64,000 bases of DNA from Fusibacter_C sp942493125 (GCA_942493125.1 OW818667.1:3410001-3474000); one strand, 5' to 3'; shown: positions 42,640 to 51,238, counted from the first letter of the stretch. Numbers and translations are program-made. Notes: a model not told the origin generated them from the sequence alone.

Positions 42640-43257
42640 ATGAATCTTAAAGATATTAATGATAATCCCTTGTCAAAAAGATGGAAAGAAAGATATTCAA
42701 GCCAACCTGAAGAAATACAAATGGCGCTTGACGAATTGTATAACAAGAATTCAAAACAATATCAACTGAAATTAATCAAAAGGAAGAGAATTGAACCAAG
42801 TGATGGAGATATTTTTGTGTTAAGTCCTCGAGAAGGAATTTATTATTTTGGAAAAGTCCTCGTTGGTTGCATCAAGCATAAGTCAAATGATACTTTTATT
42901 GATTCAAAATCGCTGGTCTTTATTTTTAATACTCCATCATCAGAACTGACCTTTGAAGATTACTTTAAAGACTATAACAACCTTTTGATATCACCAGTAA
43001 TTGTCGATAGCTCCTATTGGAAGCAAGGCTTTTTTTATACAATTGGGAAAGAGACTGTCACTGATGAAGAAAGAAGTATTGATTATGGCTTCTATAGTAT
43101 TGGAAAAATGAAGTTTTTTAAAGAAAATGGAGAGGAAATAGAGAATACACCAAAACTCCTTGGGACTTACGGTATTTCAACAATAACTGGAGTTGCATAC
43201 CAAATAGAACAAGAAATTATTATCAATCCAGATTTATTGAAAATCAAGAAAAAATGA
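42640..43257 (+). CDS. Imm26-like immunity protein
   Basis: About 205 aa. KRKRIEPSDGDIFVLSPREGIYYFGKVLVG matches the GD(I/V)F..(x)..YxFGxV signature of the Imm26 family; an N-terminal helical extension (NPLSKRWKERYSSQPEEIQMALDELY) precedes it. The ATG at 42640 is supported by TTGGAGTG; the frame opens earlier at a GTG. No toxin is adjacent. Cassette ends pair over ten bases (GTTATGCGAA/TTCGCATAAC). Confidence 0.7.
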   Translation: MNLKDINDNPLSKRWKERYSSQPEEIQMALDELYNKNSKQYQLKLIKRKRIEPSDGDIFVLSPREGIYYFGKVLVGCIKHKSNDTFIDSKSLVFIFNTPSSELTFEDYFKDYNNLLISPVIVDSSYWKQGFFYTIGKETVTDEERSIDYGFYSIGKMKFFKENGEEIENTPKLLGTYGISTITGVAYQIEQEIIINPDLLKIKKK

Positions 43258-43266
43258 TAAAACTTC

Positions 43267-43319
43267 GCATAACACGCCATTCCCATCACTGAGGTGACGG
43301 GAACGGCTGAACGTTATAG
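43267..43319 (+). repeat. attC-like site, class A
   Basis: Inverse core GCATAAC, core GTTATAG. Confidence 0.9.
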
Positions 43320-43359
43320 GAAACTCAGAAAAACAAAAGATAATAAAAGGAGCATGAAA

Positions 43360-43809
43360 ATGGTTAAATTTGAAGAAACTCAACAAGTAAGTAAAAGCAT
43401 TAGTTTATCATTAGCTATTTTATCTGTTGTTTTCTTGTCATTTACTGTATATCAGTATGAAGTTTTTATTCTAGGAGCTATTATTTGCTTTGTTTTTTCT
43501 TTAATACTTTTTATGCTTAGATTAGATGTCAAAGTTTATGATGATAGAGCTGAGTATAAGTTGCTTCCGATCCATAAATCATATAGAGTCGTTATGCTTA
43601 ACTCAGTAGTAAAAACTGACACTATAAAGCCAAGTCGTTTAGGTATATTTGGGATAAAGATTAAGAATACTTCAAGCGGAACATTTTACTATCTTGGTGG
43701 AAATACTATCATGCGTATAACAACAATTAATGGTAAGAATCTATATATTGGAACACGTAAAATCGAAGAGATGGAAAATGTATTGAAAATGCAAAGCGAC
43801 CAGATCTAG
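43360..43809 (+). CDS. Membrane protein with bPH-like tail (149 aa)
   Basis: Two adjacent hydrophobic helices (about residues 14-30 and 34-53) are followed by a beta-rich cytoplasmic domain (VKVYDDRAEYKLLPIHKSYRVVMLNSV, RITTINGKNLYIGTRKIEEM) with the pattern of a bacterial PH-like domain. AGGAG lies 7 bp before the ATG at 43360. It shares its cassette with a 43-aa peptide gene, the same combination slot that another membrane peptide fills at 32061. Confidence 0.62.
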   Translation: MVKFEETQQVSKSISLSLAILSVVFLSFTVYQYEVFILGAIICFVFSLILFMLRLDVKVYDDRAEYKLLPIHKSYRVVMLNSVVKTDTIKPSRLGIFGIKIKNTSSGTFYYLGGNTIMRITTINGKNLYIGTRKIEEMENVLKMQSDQI

Positions 43810-43824
43810 CGGTTTGATAAAAGC

Positions 43825-43867
43825 AATCGAGCTATCGCTCGAAAAAGATAATTGAGCTGGCGCTCAA
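43825..43867 (+). repeat. Paired GAGC...GCTC hairpins
   Basis: TCGAGCTATCGCTCGA and TTGAGCTGGCGCTCAA, third occurrence of this pair, again between two genes of one cassette. Confidence 0.65.
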
Positions 43868-43891
43868 AATAAAATGAAAGAGGTAATAAAG

Positions 43892-44023
43892 ATGAAAAAA
43901 TTGTCATTTAGACAATTATCTATGCTAATAGCAATTCCTATTTTATTGATTTTTGTTGTTTCAGGGAATGGTAAATTTGACTGGGATAAAGTTATATCTA
44001 AAATTGAAAAACTCATAAAATAA
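43892..44023 (+). CDS. Small secreted or membrane peptide (43 aa), second copy
   Basis: Differs from the peptide at 32324 at only three residues (SML, EKLIK). The identical context AAAGAGGTAATAAAG precedes both. Same unknown role. Confidence 0.6.
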   Translation: MKKLSFRQLSMLIAIPILLIFVVSGNGKFDWDKVISKIEKLIK

Positions 44024-44053
44024 ATAGTCGAGCTACGCTCGAATAAGAGCATC

Positions 44054-44106
44054 CTATAACATACCATTCTAGCCATAAAGACGGCTAGAACGGCAGGACG
44101 TTAAAC
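44054..44106 (+). repeat. attC-like site, class B variant
   Basis: Inverse core CTATAAC, core GTTAAAC; ATAAAGAC spacer as at 42539. Confidence 0.88.
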
Positions 44107-44506
44107 GACATGTAGATTAGCTGAGGGCAACAGAATATTCCAGAAGCATTTCGCAACTATCGAGACTTTATCGCATTCAGGTTGAATAGCTTTTGGTGCA
44201 TCAGTTTTTTTGGTTAAAAGGATTTTGTAGATTTAGGATCGCCAGATTACGTTGAGAGGGTCATTCCGAAAACCACCTCGTGAAAACTCTGCAGAGTTTA
44301 ATTAGGGTTCAAGACTTGAGCTCAACGAATCGTGTTAGATAGAATAAACCTTTCTTATCTCAGAAGTCTCACGTAAACGCTTCTAATTGAAGCGTAAGGG
44401 GATACTTCGGATAAGGTGGATGCACAAAGTTACATAGGAAAGCCTCGAGTTTTCGTCGGCGGTTACTCAAGGCTCCTGGTTTCAAAATAAATTTTATAAA
44501 CACGTC
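44107..44506 (+). ncRNA. 400-nt RNA-like cassette, copy 6
   Basis: Subgroup of copy 5 (GTTAAACGAC/GTCGATTAAC ends; GACTTGAGCTCAACG). The hairpin reads ACGCTTC-TAATT-GAAGCGT. No gene. Confidence 0.65.
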
Positions 44507-44559
44507 GATTAACACACCATTCTAGCCACTGAGGCGGCTAGAACGGAGGAACGTTAGAT
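44507..44559 (+). repeat. attC-like site, class B
   Basis: Inverse core GATTAAC, core GTTAGAT. Confidence 0.9.
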
Positions 44560-44957
44560 GACATGTAGATTAGATGTGGGCAACAGAATATTCCCAAGAA
44601 TTTCGCAAAATCGAGACTTTATCGCATTCAGGTTGAAAAGCGTTAGGTGCATCAGTTTTTTTGGTTAAAAGGATTTTGTAGATTTAGGATCGCCAGATTA
44701 CGTTGAGAGGGTCATTCCGAAAACCACCTCGTGAAAACTCTGCAGAGTTTAATTAGGGTTCAAGACTGGTTCACAACGAATCGTTTTATATAGAATCAAC
44801 CTTTCTTATCTCAGAAGTCTCACGTAAACGCTTCTAATGGAAGCGTAAGGGGACCCTTCGGATAAGACGGTTGAACAAAGTTACATTGGAAAGCCTCGAG
44901 TTTTCGTCGGCGGTTACTCATGGCTGCTTGTTTCAAAATAGTTTGATTAAACACGTC
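44560..44957 (+). ncRNA. 400-nt RNA-like cassette, copy 7
   Basis: Closest to copy 3. Shares TACTCATGGCTGCTTG near the 3' end. No gene. Confidence 0.65.
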
Positions 44958-45010
44958 AACTAACACACCGTTCTAGCCACTGAGGCGGCTAGAACGGTAG
45001 AACGTTAGAT
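44958..45010 (+). repeat. attC-like site, class B
   Basis: Inverse core AACTAAC, core GTTAGAT. Confidence 0.9.
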
Positions 45011-45048
45011 GAAATTCGAAAATGCTTAAAACAAAACTTGGAGTAAAT

Positions 45049-45651
45049 ATGAAAAACGAAAAATACTATGAATTTATAGAATTAGATAAAAAAGGACAAA
45101 AAAAAGAAGCAAAGCGAATATTAAACGAGTTCATAAGCTCATTTTCAAGTTTTGAAGAAAAAGAAAAATGGACATATGATTACTTGCCAAGCGTTGAAAC
45201 AAATCATCATTCTAGAATACGTCATGAGCTGTATGAAAAGATAATATTCCCAGTTCTGTTAGAAGGATTTAGAAAAAGAGAAGTAAAAGCAATGCATTGG
45301 ATAGTAAAAACGAGACAAAATCTATTTTCAGCACAAGACTTATATAAAGAAATCGAATATAAATCACCTGTTGAGATCATCAAAGAATGCTATGCATTAG
45401 AACCAAGCAATTTTGAGATAAATGAAATTTACTTAGAAATGAAAATTGACTTTATTTCTTATAGTCAACATGAATGGCCATCTGGAATATTATATGGAAT
45501 GATTGGGGCAACTTTAGAAGAATGTTATGAAGTAAAAGATGAATTACCATTAGTTAGAAATTTAGATAAAGATAAAAAGTATGTAGAGTACATAAATGAA
45601 TATGAATCAAAATTAGATACGTATATTGAAAGATTGAAAAACAAATTGTAA
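45049..45651 (+). CDS. Cassette protein, unknown (about 200 aa)
   Basis: Helical soluble protein: EFIELDKKGQKKEAKRILNEFISSF at the N-terminus, HHSRIRHELYEKIIFPVLLEGFRKREVKAMHWIVKTRQNLF in the middle, and a charged C-terminal coil (KKYVEYINEYESKLDTYIERLKNKL). The pattern recalls TPR-type immunity proteins, but I cannot name it. TTGGAG supports the ATG at 45049; an ATG at 45022 lies close to the attC. Confidence 0.62.
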   Translation: MKNEKYYEFIELDKKGQKKEAKRILNEFISSFSSFEEKEKWTYDYLPSVETNHHSRIRHELYEKIIFPVLLEGFRKREVKAMHWIVKTRQNLFSAQDLYKEIEYKSPVEIIKECYALEPSNFEINEIYLEMKIDFISYSQHEWPSGILYGMIGATLEECYEVKDELPLVRNLDKDKKYVEYINEYESKLDTYIERLKNKL

Positions 45652-45663
45652 AAATTGAACTTC

Positions 45664-45716
45664 ATCTAACACGCCATTCCCATCACTGAGGTGACGGGAA
45701 CGGCTGAACGTTATAT
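45664..45716 (+). repeat. attC-like site, class A
   Basis: Inverse core ATCTAAC (TTC before), core GTTATAT. Confidence 0.9.
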
Positions 45717-45751
45717 GAAACCTAATAAAAATATAAAAGATAGAGGAATAA

Positions 45752-46096
45752 ATGCCTAAACATGAATTTGGAATTATAGATAAACTTAATAATGAAAAAG
45801 AATATAATATTTATGAACCTGAGAAATATTCATGTATATCAATTGATGATGAGATTATATACGATTTAGTAGACGAATTTGAGAAACTAAATACATATTT
45901 TCATAAGATTGAAAATAAAAATTTTGGCCTTGCATATTTTGGAGTAACAATTCTTCCACCGAGTTCATTGATTCTATTTCTAGATATTATTAAAAAGAAT
46001 GAAAATAAATTTGAGGAAGATCAGTATCAATTATTTGTAAATTTAATTCAATCTGCAATAAACAATAAGAAGCATATGATTCATTTTGGTATATAA
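45752..46096 (+). CDS. Conserved small protein, unknown (114 aa)
   Basis: MPKHEFGIIDKLNNEKEYNIYEPEKYSCISIDDE, then LAYFGVTILPPSSLILFLDII. This pattern belongs to a widespread small soluble family without a known role, as far as I can recognise it. The cassette ends pair (GTTATATG/CATATAAC). AGAGGAATA precedes the start. Confidence 0.65.
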   Translation: MPKHEFGIIDKLNNEKEYNIYEPEKYSCISIDDEIIYDLVDEFEKLNTYFHKIENKNFGLAYFGVTILPPSSLILFLDIIKKNENKFEEDQYQLFVNLIQSAINNKKHMIHFGI

Positions 46097-46111
46097 AATT
46101 AGATAGGCATC

Positions 46112-46164
46112 ATATAACACGCCATTCCCATCACTAAGGTGACGGGAACGGCTGAACGTTAGAT
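46112..46164 (+). repeat. attC-like site, class A
   Basis: Inverse core ATATAAC, core GTTAGAT. Confidence 0.9.
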
Positions 46165-46565
46165 GACATGTAGATTAGATGTGAGCAATAGAATATTCCC
46201 GAAGCATCTCGCAACTATCGTGACTTTATCGCATTCAGGTTGAAAAGCGTTTGGTGCATCAGTTTTTTTTGTTAAAAGGATTTTGTAGATTTAGGATCGC
46301 CAGATTACGTTGAAAGGGTCATTCCGAAAACCACCTCGTGAAAACTCTGCAGAGTTTAATTAGGGTTCAAGACTGGTTCACAACGAATCGTTTTATATAA
46401 AATCAACCTTTCTTATCTCAGAAGTCTCACGTAAACGCTTCTAATGGAAGCGTAAGGGGACCTTTCGGATAAAGCGGATGCACAAAGTTACATAGGAAAG
46501 CCTCGAGTTTTCGTCGGCGGTTACTCAAGGCTCCTGGTTTCAAAATAAAGTTTTATAAACACGTC
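46165..46565 (+). ncRNA. 400-nt RNA-like cassette, copy 8
   Basis: Nearly identical to copy 2 (38953). No gene. Confidence 0.65.
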
Positions 46566-46618
46566 AACTAACACACCATTCTAGCCACTGAGGCGGCTAG
46601 AACGGTAGAACGTTATGT
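46566..46618 (+). repeat. attC-like site, class B
   Basis: Inverse core AACTAAC, core GTTATGT. Confidence 0.9.
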
Positions 46619-46651
46619 GAAAGACTGATAAAACAAAAGGAGTCAAACAGT

Positions 46652-47269
46652 ATGATAAACCTAAAAGAGTTTAATGAGAGAATTAAAATATCATTATCAC
46701 CTAAACTTAGAAAATTAGGTTTTAAGGGTTCCAATGGAAATTATCGTAGAATAGAAAATGGAACTCTGAATTGCATTGTAGTTCAAAAAAGTCAATATGG
46801 TGAGAAATTCACCGTGGAAATAGGTGTCCATTTTGATTTTATGCCCAATTCATTAAATGTGTATAAGCCAAATAATAAATTTACAGTTTATGACTGTGAA
46901 TTTAGAAAACGTCTCTCGTCTAAACTACCTGATCTTTGGTGGGAATACGGTGAAAACCTCAATGAAGCCGACAAAACTTTAGAAGAAGTTTTCATGTTGA
47001 TTTGTCAAGAAGGCGAACAATACTTTGATCAATTTCGAGAGTTTCCAAAAATATTTGATGAAATAGATTTATCAAGTTTTAATAATATAAAAGAACAACT
47101 TGGAGTATCAACTGAAACAAGATTTGCTTTAGTGTTAGCTCGTATTTTTACGCATATTAGGGATTTTGACAAAGCTGACAAATATTTAGATTTTGGAATT
47201 GAAAAATGTAAGGATAAACCAATCTTGAGAGAAGTATTTTCAAATTTACATGATACTCGTAAAATTTAA
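46652..47269 (+). CDS. DUF4304 domain protein, copy 2
   Basis: Protein and nucleotide sequence appear identical to the gene at 37246, including the leader and the downstream arm. The two copies lie 9.4 kb apart in the same orientation and have different neighbours, so the cassette was copied recently by re-insertion or segmental duplication. Function as for copy 1: unknown, possibly immunity. Confidence 0.8.
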   Translation: MINLKEFNERIKISLSPKLRKLGFKGSNGNYRRIENGTLNCIVVQKSQYGEKFTVEIGVHFDFMPNSLNVYKPNNKFTVYDCEFRKRLSSKLPDLWWEYGENLNEADKTLEEVFMLICQEGEQYFDQFREFPKIFDEIDLSSFNNIKEQLGVSTETRFALVLARIFTHIRDFDKADKYLDFGIEKCKDKPILREVFSNLHDTRKI

Positions 47270-47288
47270 AGTGAAATTAACGTCCATC

Positions 47289-47342
47289 ACATAACATGCC
47301 GTTCCCATCACTGAGGTGACGTGAACGGCAAGAACGTTATGA
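47289..47342 (+). repeat. attC-like site, class A variant
   Basis: Inverse core ACATAAC, core GTTATGA; arms identical to the site at 37883. Confidence 0.88.
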
Positions 47343-47373
47343 GAAATTCAGTAAAAAACGAAAGGATAAAAAT

Positions 47374-48183
47374 ATGAGTAATGAACTATTAATTAATGAA
47401 CTAAACAATTTATCAAAACACTTTTCTGTAGAAACAATTGATATGACAATGTCTTCAATCTATCATGATTTTTCTGTTGAAAATTATGACCAATACAAGA
47501 AACATAGATCAGAAATACATAATACATTCAAACAATTTATGAGTCATTTAAATGCATTTTTTTCATTGGCATTAATTGAAACAGATACTTCTGAATTAAA
47601 AAAACAATTTTCTCCATATCTAGAGAAATTAGAATTAGAAATGAGTGAATATGAGGCATTTTTAAAATTTCCAAACGAAACTTTAAATATGACAAAGGAT
47701 TTATTCAGCTATCTCAGCAAAATTGAAGGATTAAGGAATTTTGAGAAATTTGATTTTTCAACTTTAAATGAGGATTTTATTAAATGCTTAAAACATGGAA
47801 TTGCAGCTATTTCATTCGAAGCTTTTTCCTGTGAAGCATTAATCAATGAGACTTTACTAAAATTTACATCAAAAAACCAATTAGATAAAAAACAAAAATC
47901 AAAATCATATAAAAGTAAATTTGAAAGTGTTATTGAATTATTGAAAATTGAAGATGATTATTCTGATTTATATGAAAGCCTTGAAGGCTTGATGAGATCA
48001 AGAAATGAAATTGCGCATTTTAAAGGTATAAGGTATGATCTCGTTAGTTTGGTGATTACGCATTTGCATAATGATGAAAATCAAGATGAATTATTTTATT
48101 TCGGAGAAGCTTTCAAAATCCTAGATAACAGAATTACAGTTTACGAGAGACTAAACGAATTGATTAGTAAGAGTAAAGAGTAA
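47374..48183 (+). CDS. HEPN-like protein (269 aa)
   Basis: All-helical. The C-terminal part (KCLKHGIAAISFEAFSCEALINETLL ... YESLEGLMRSRNEIAHFKGIR) carries the HEPN Rx4H motif RNEIAH, used for RNA cleavage or minimal-nucleotidyltransferase pairing. No nucleotidyltransferase partner is in the cassette. Defence or toxin role inferred. AAAGGAT precedes the ATG. Cassette ends pair (GTTATGAGAA/TTCTCATAAC). Confidence 0.68.
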   Translation: MSNELLINELNNLSKHFSVETIDMTMSSIYHDFSVENYDQYKKHRSEIHNTFKQFMSHLNAFFSLALIETDTSELKKQFSPYLEKLELEMSEYEAFLKFPNETLNMTKDLFSYLSKIEGLRNFEKFDFSTLNEDFIKCLKHGIAAISFEAFSCEALINETLLKFTSKNQLDKKQKSKSYKSKFESVIELLKIEDDYSDLYESLEGLMRSRNEIAHFKGIRYDLVSLVITHLHNDENQDELFYFGEAFKILDNRITVYERLNELISKSKE

Positions 48184-48194
48184 TAATAAACTTC

Positions 48195-48247
48195 TCATAA
48201 CACGCCATTCCCATCACTAAGGTGACGGGAACGGCTGAACGTTAGGC
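48195..48247 (+). repeat. attC-like site, class A
   Basis: Inverse core TCATAAC, core GTTAGGC. Confidence 0.9.
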
Positions 48248-48274
48248 GAAATCACAAAAAAGAGAGGAAGAAGA

Positions 48275-48913
48275 ATGAAACTTACATACAATAAATTAGA
48301 TCGAAATTCTTTAGAGAATTATTATTGGTCATATAAGTTATCAAAAATTAAGTTTGATATCACTTCTTGTCTAGATATGCTAGAGTACATAAATATCCAT
48401 AAAGAAGATAAGTTTGAAGGAATTGTAATGTACATTTCGCAACAACTACATGTACATTTTAATGAATCAATTAAGCTTATAAAAAAACTAAAAAAATCAG
48501 ATTTATATACACAATTGAAACTGTTTAATCTGTTAGAGGATGAGAACTATAAAGAAATTTTGATAGAAGAAAACTTTAAAGAAGAAAGTAATAAAAACAA
48601 TCAGTATATTAAAGATTATCGTGATAATTCAGTTCATTATAACGATATAAACCAAGATGAAAAAGATAAATTTTTTATGTATGCATCAAAGTTTAGAGAA
48701 CACATGCAAGATTTAGAATCGTTTTTCACTCAAAAAAAAGAATTGGAATTGAAAGCACAAATGATTCACTTAAATATTAATATTATTGATAAAGGTGTTT
48801 CACAAGCAGATTACGCATTCAATATTATTAATCTTTGTATGAAGTTAGATGATTTATTAAATGAAATTAATTATAGATTATTAAGGGATTTTGAAAAAAG
48901 TGACATAACCTAA
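48275..48913 (+). CDS. Helical cassette protein, possible HEPN (212 aa)
   Basis: All-helical, cytoplasmic. YRDNSVHYNDI in the middle has the spacing of a HEPN Rx4H motif, flanked by helices (FNESIKLIKKLKKSDLYTQLKLFNLL, KFREHMQDLESFFTQKKELELK). GAGAGGAAG precedes the ATG. The stop overlaps the left end of an unusual GC-richer spacer. The HEPN reading is tentative. Confidence 0.58.
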   Translation: MKLTYNKLDRNSLENYYWSYKLSKIKFDITSCLDMLEYINIHKEDKFEGIVMYISQQLHVHFNESIKLIKKLKKSDLYTQLKLFNLLEDENYKEILIEENFKEESNKNNQYIKDYRDNSVHYNDINQDEKDKFFMYASKFREHMQDLESFFTQKKELELKAQMIHLNINIIDKGVSQADYAFNIINLCMKLDDLLNEINYRLLRDFEKSDIT

Positions 48914-49084
48914 CACCTTGCCCTCGCCACTTTGCACCGAGCGCAATTTCACATTAACTGCGGGCGCCTACGGCGTTGTAAAGCAATGTGGCAAGTGCCT
49001 CATCACTTAACAACACCTTACCAACAATCCCACTTGTGCGTTAAACGCACCGTGGAATCGTCGACAAGCCGCCCGCCGTTATCT
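48908..49084 (+). repeat. Unusual long, GC-richer attC-like spacer
   Basis: Left core ACCTAAC, right core GTTATCT, but about 177 bp apart and GC-richer than everything around it. Internal pairing: GCCACTTTGC/GCAATGTGGC, the palindrome GTGCGTTAAACGCAC, and GGCGCC. The next cassette proves the right border: it starts GTTATCTGTA (49078) and ends TACAGATAAC (49726). Possibly an attC of another lineage. Confidence 0.5.
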
Positions 49085-49198
49085 GTAATTTTAGAAAAAC
49101 AATGTGATCACTCAAAATCTTTTTAATTATATATTGTGACGCAATTATAAAAAACTGCAAACGAAGTATTACATATATACTATGCAGGAGGTGAATGT

Positions 49199-49597
49199 AT
49201 GGATCTGATTATAGAAGGCAAGTCAAAAGCCAACAACGGAATGAACAAATCCCATAAATTAATGCTTGAATTTTTTGAAGATACGGTATGTCTTGTTAAA
49301 TATTGGGGACCTGTTCAAATGTGCGTTTTTTATCTTGAGTACGATTATTCCCCAAGTTGTTATAAAATCATAATAGAGTGTGAACGTGGTTTTATAACGA
49401 TATCAGTGAAAGATCAAACCGGAAGGCATTTTTCTCCGTGGATGGTTTATCCTCAATCGCGCTATTATCATTATGAAGATGTTGATAAGGATATTTATCA
49501 ATTGGTTAGTTTAACCCATCAAGCTATTAAGAAGAACGATATAAGATTTCTCACAGTTAGTGAAGTATATGAATTGTCAAAAAAAATTAGTTTTTAA
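49199..49597 (+). CDS. Cassette protein, unknown (132 aa)
   Basis: Beta-rich soluble protein: KLMLEFFEDTVCLVKYWGPVQMCVFYLEYDYSP, then CYKIIIECERGFITISV and SPWMVYPQSRYYHYEDVDKDIYQLV. A very strong AGGAGGTGAATGT site. No family recognised. Its cassette has unusual long flanks (about 110 bp before, 130 bp after), so it may carry its own promoter. Confidence 0.62.
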   Translation: MDLIIEGKSKANNGMNKSHKLMLEFFEDTVCLVKYWGPVQMCVFYLEYDYSPSCYKIIIECERGFITISVKDQTGRHFSPWMVYPQSRYYHYEDVDKDIYQLVSLTHQAIKKNDIRFLTVSEVYELSKKISF

Positions 49598-49728
49598 AGT
49601 CCTTGAAGCAATAAAGTGGGAACTTAATATGCAAAATGTGCTCTAGAATTAATTCGCAATCTTATTAAAGTACAAACCAATCAAAGGCTGTTTGGAATAG
49701 TGTTTTTATAAAGTAGCTGCAAAACTAC

Positions 49729-49781
49729 AGATAACACGCCATTCCCATCACTGATGTGACAGGACCTGCTGAACGTTAGTC
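49729..49781 (+). repeat. attC-like site, decayed class A
   Basis: Inverse core AGATAAC, core GTTAGTC; the right arm is altered (GTGACAGGACC). Confidence 0.75.
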
Positions 49782-49829
49782 ATAATATTTATAGCAAGTT
49801 TGACAAGTATTAACTATTTGGAGGAGATT

Positions 49830-51116
49830 ATGACTGAATTAATAATTAAGGCGGTCACAAAACATGGAAATCCGATAATGCGATTTGATGATATGTTTTG
49901 TCAAATGGCTTATGATTACATGATAATTTTTGATAATTTAAGAGATATTAGAAGTAAAACTATTGAAATTATAAGAATTCAAAAGAAAACTGAAGAATTT
50001 GTGATCAAATTGAACAACTTTGTTACGAAGTATGAAAAAAACAATCCCAAAGTTCATAAACTAAGACAACATTTTGAAAAACTACAAATTGGTGAGCATT
50101 TTTTAATATTTAATGATGATAATGAACTCAGTTTTGAGGAATTAAAGTCACTATATATAGAAATAGATGTGTTAAATGAAGGTGTTGATTACAATGAGGA
50201 GTTAAGGAAACACGATGAGATATTTGGTAGAACGCTATCAAACTATACTGTAATAGCAAGAGATAATCAGAAGAAGTTATTCCTTGGAGAACCTGACAAG
50301 CATAAACGAGTATGCAGATACTGTGGGGAATCAATACTAACTGGAGCTACATTTAAAAGTAAAGCACATACAATTTCTGAAGCCCTAGGTAATTCAACGC
50401 TGTTCCAAAATGAAGAATGTGACAAATGTAATACTTTCTTTGATAGAGAAGTGGAAAGAGATTTTATTCGATTTTTAGATGTCTATAGAGTTTTCTTCCA
50501 AGTACGCAAAAAAGGCAATAATAAGATTCCAACTTTAAAAGGAAAGAATTTCGAAATTAGAAATATCGACGAAGAGAATTTTGCTATTTTAAGATATGCA
50601 ACTGATGTAGAAATTGAAGAAGATCAGTTAGGTATTAATGATGGTGATTATATTACTAATGAACTCATTAGTAATCAGAATATCTACAAGTGTTTAGTTA
50701 AATTTGCCATAGGTATAGTTGATAGAAAAGACTTGAGTTTTTTCACAAATACTATAGATTGGTTAAGTGCGAAAATATCTACCAGTAAGTTACCTAAAGT
50801 TGGAATGATATCAAGTTATGAAATGTTTTATGAAGAGCCCAATATGATTGTATATTTACGTAAATCAAGTGATGAATCACTACCTGCAGCAATCGGTGAG
50901 TTTCATTTTAAGTTTTTCACTTTTATATTCATAATACCAATATTTGATGGTAGTGAAGATTATTTTGTTGAAAATAACTTTAAGAACATTTTGGAAGTGT
51001 TTCCGTATTTCAATGCTGGAAATGATTTAGTACTAAAGGATTTCTCCAATAGCGAAAAGAAGAATTTAGTCTATCAACTTAACTTCGAAGTTAATAATGG
51101 TAACGAGTCAAGCTAA
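49830..51116 (+). CDS. HNH endonuclease-like protein (about 428 aa)
   Basis: The N-terminal ~140 residues are helical and charged. The middle has CRYCGESILTGATFKSKAHTISEALGN then EECDKCNTFFDREVERD: a zinc-ribbon HNH layout (CxxC at about 162-165, catalytic-type H at about 180, CxxC at about 197-200). The C-terminal half is unassigned. GGAGGAG lies before the ATG at 49830. Proteins of this layout occur in defence islands; the target is unknown. The site after the gene is degenerate. Confidence 0.75.
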   Translation: MTELIIKAVTKHGNPIMRFDDMFCQMAYDYMIIFDNLRDIRSKTIEIIRIQKKTEEFVIKLNNFVTKYEKNNPKVHKLRQHFEKLQIGEHFLIFNDDNELSFEELKSLYIEIDVLNEGVDYNEELRKHDEIFGRTLSNYTVIARDNQKKLFLGEPDKHKRVCRYCGESILTGATFKSKAHTISEALGNSTLFQNEECDKCNTFFDREVERDFIRFLDVYRVFFQVRKKGNNKIPTLKGKNFEIRNIDEENFAILRYATDVEIEEDQLGINDGDYITNELISNQNIYKCLVKFAIGIVDRKDLSFFTNTIDWLSAKISTSKLPKVGMISSYEMFYEEPNMIVYLRKSSDESLPAAIGEFHFKFFTFIFIIPIFDGSEDYFVENNFKNILEVFPYFNAGNDLVLKDFSNSEKKNLVYQLNFEVNNGNESS

Positions 51117-51124
51117 AAAGATTA

Positions 51125-51178
51125 CGCGTAGCACAGAATCCTCGTAGCGGAGGCTGCAAAGACCATAAGATCATTAGC
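51125..51178 (+). repeat. attC remnant, class C
   Basis: Aligns with class C (AATCCTCGTAGCGGAGGCTGC), but both cores are mutated (GCGTAGC, CATTAGC). Probably inactive. Confidence 0.55.
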
Positions 51179-51238
51179 TGAAATTCAAATGGTTGTATGA
51201 AAGAAATGCGTAATAAAAAACATGAAGAGGCAAAAATT

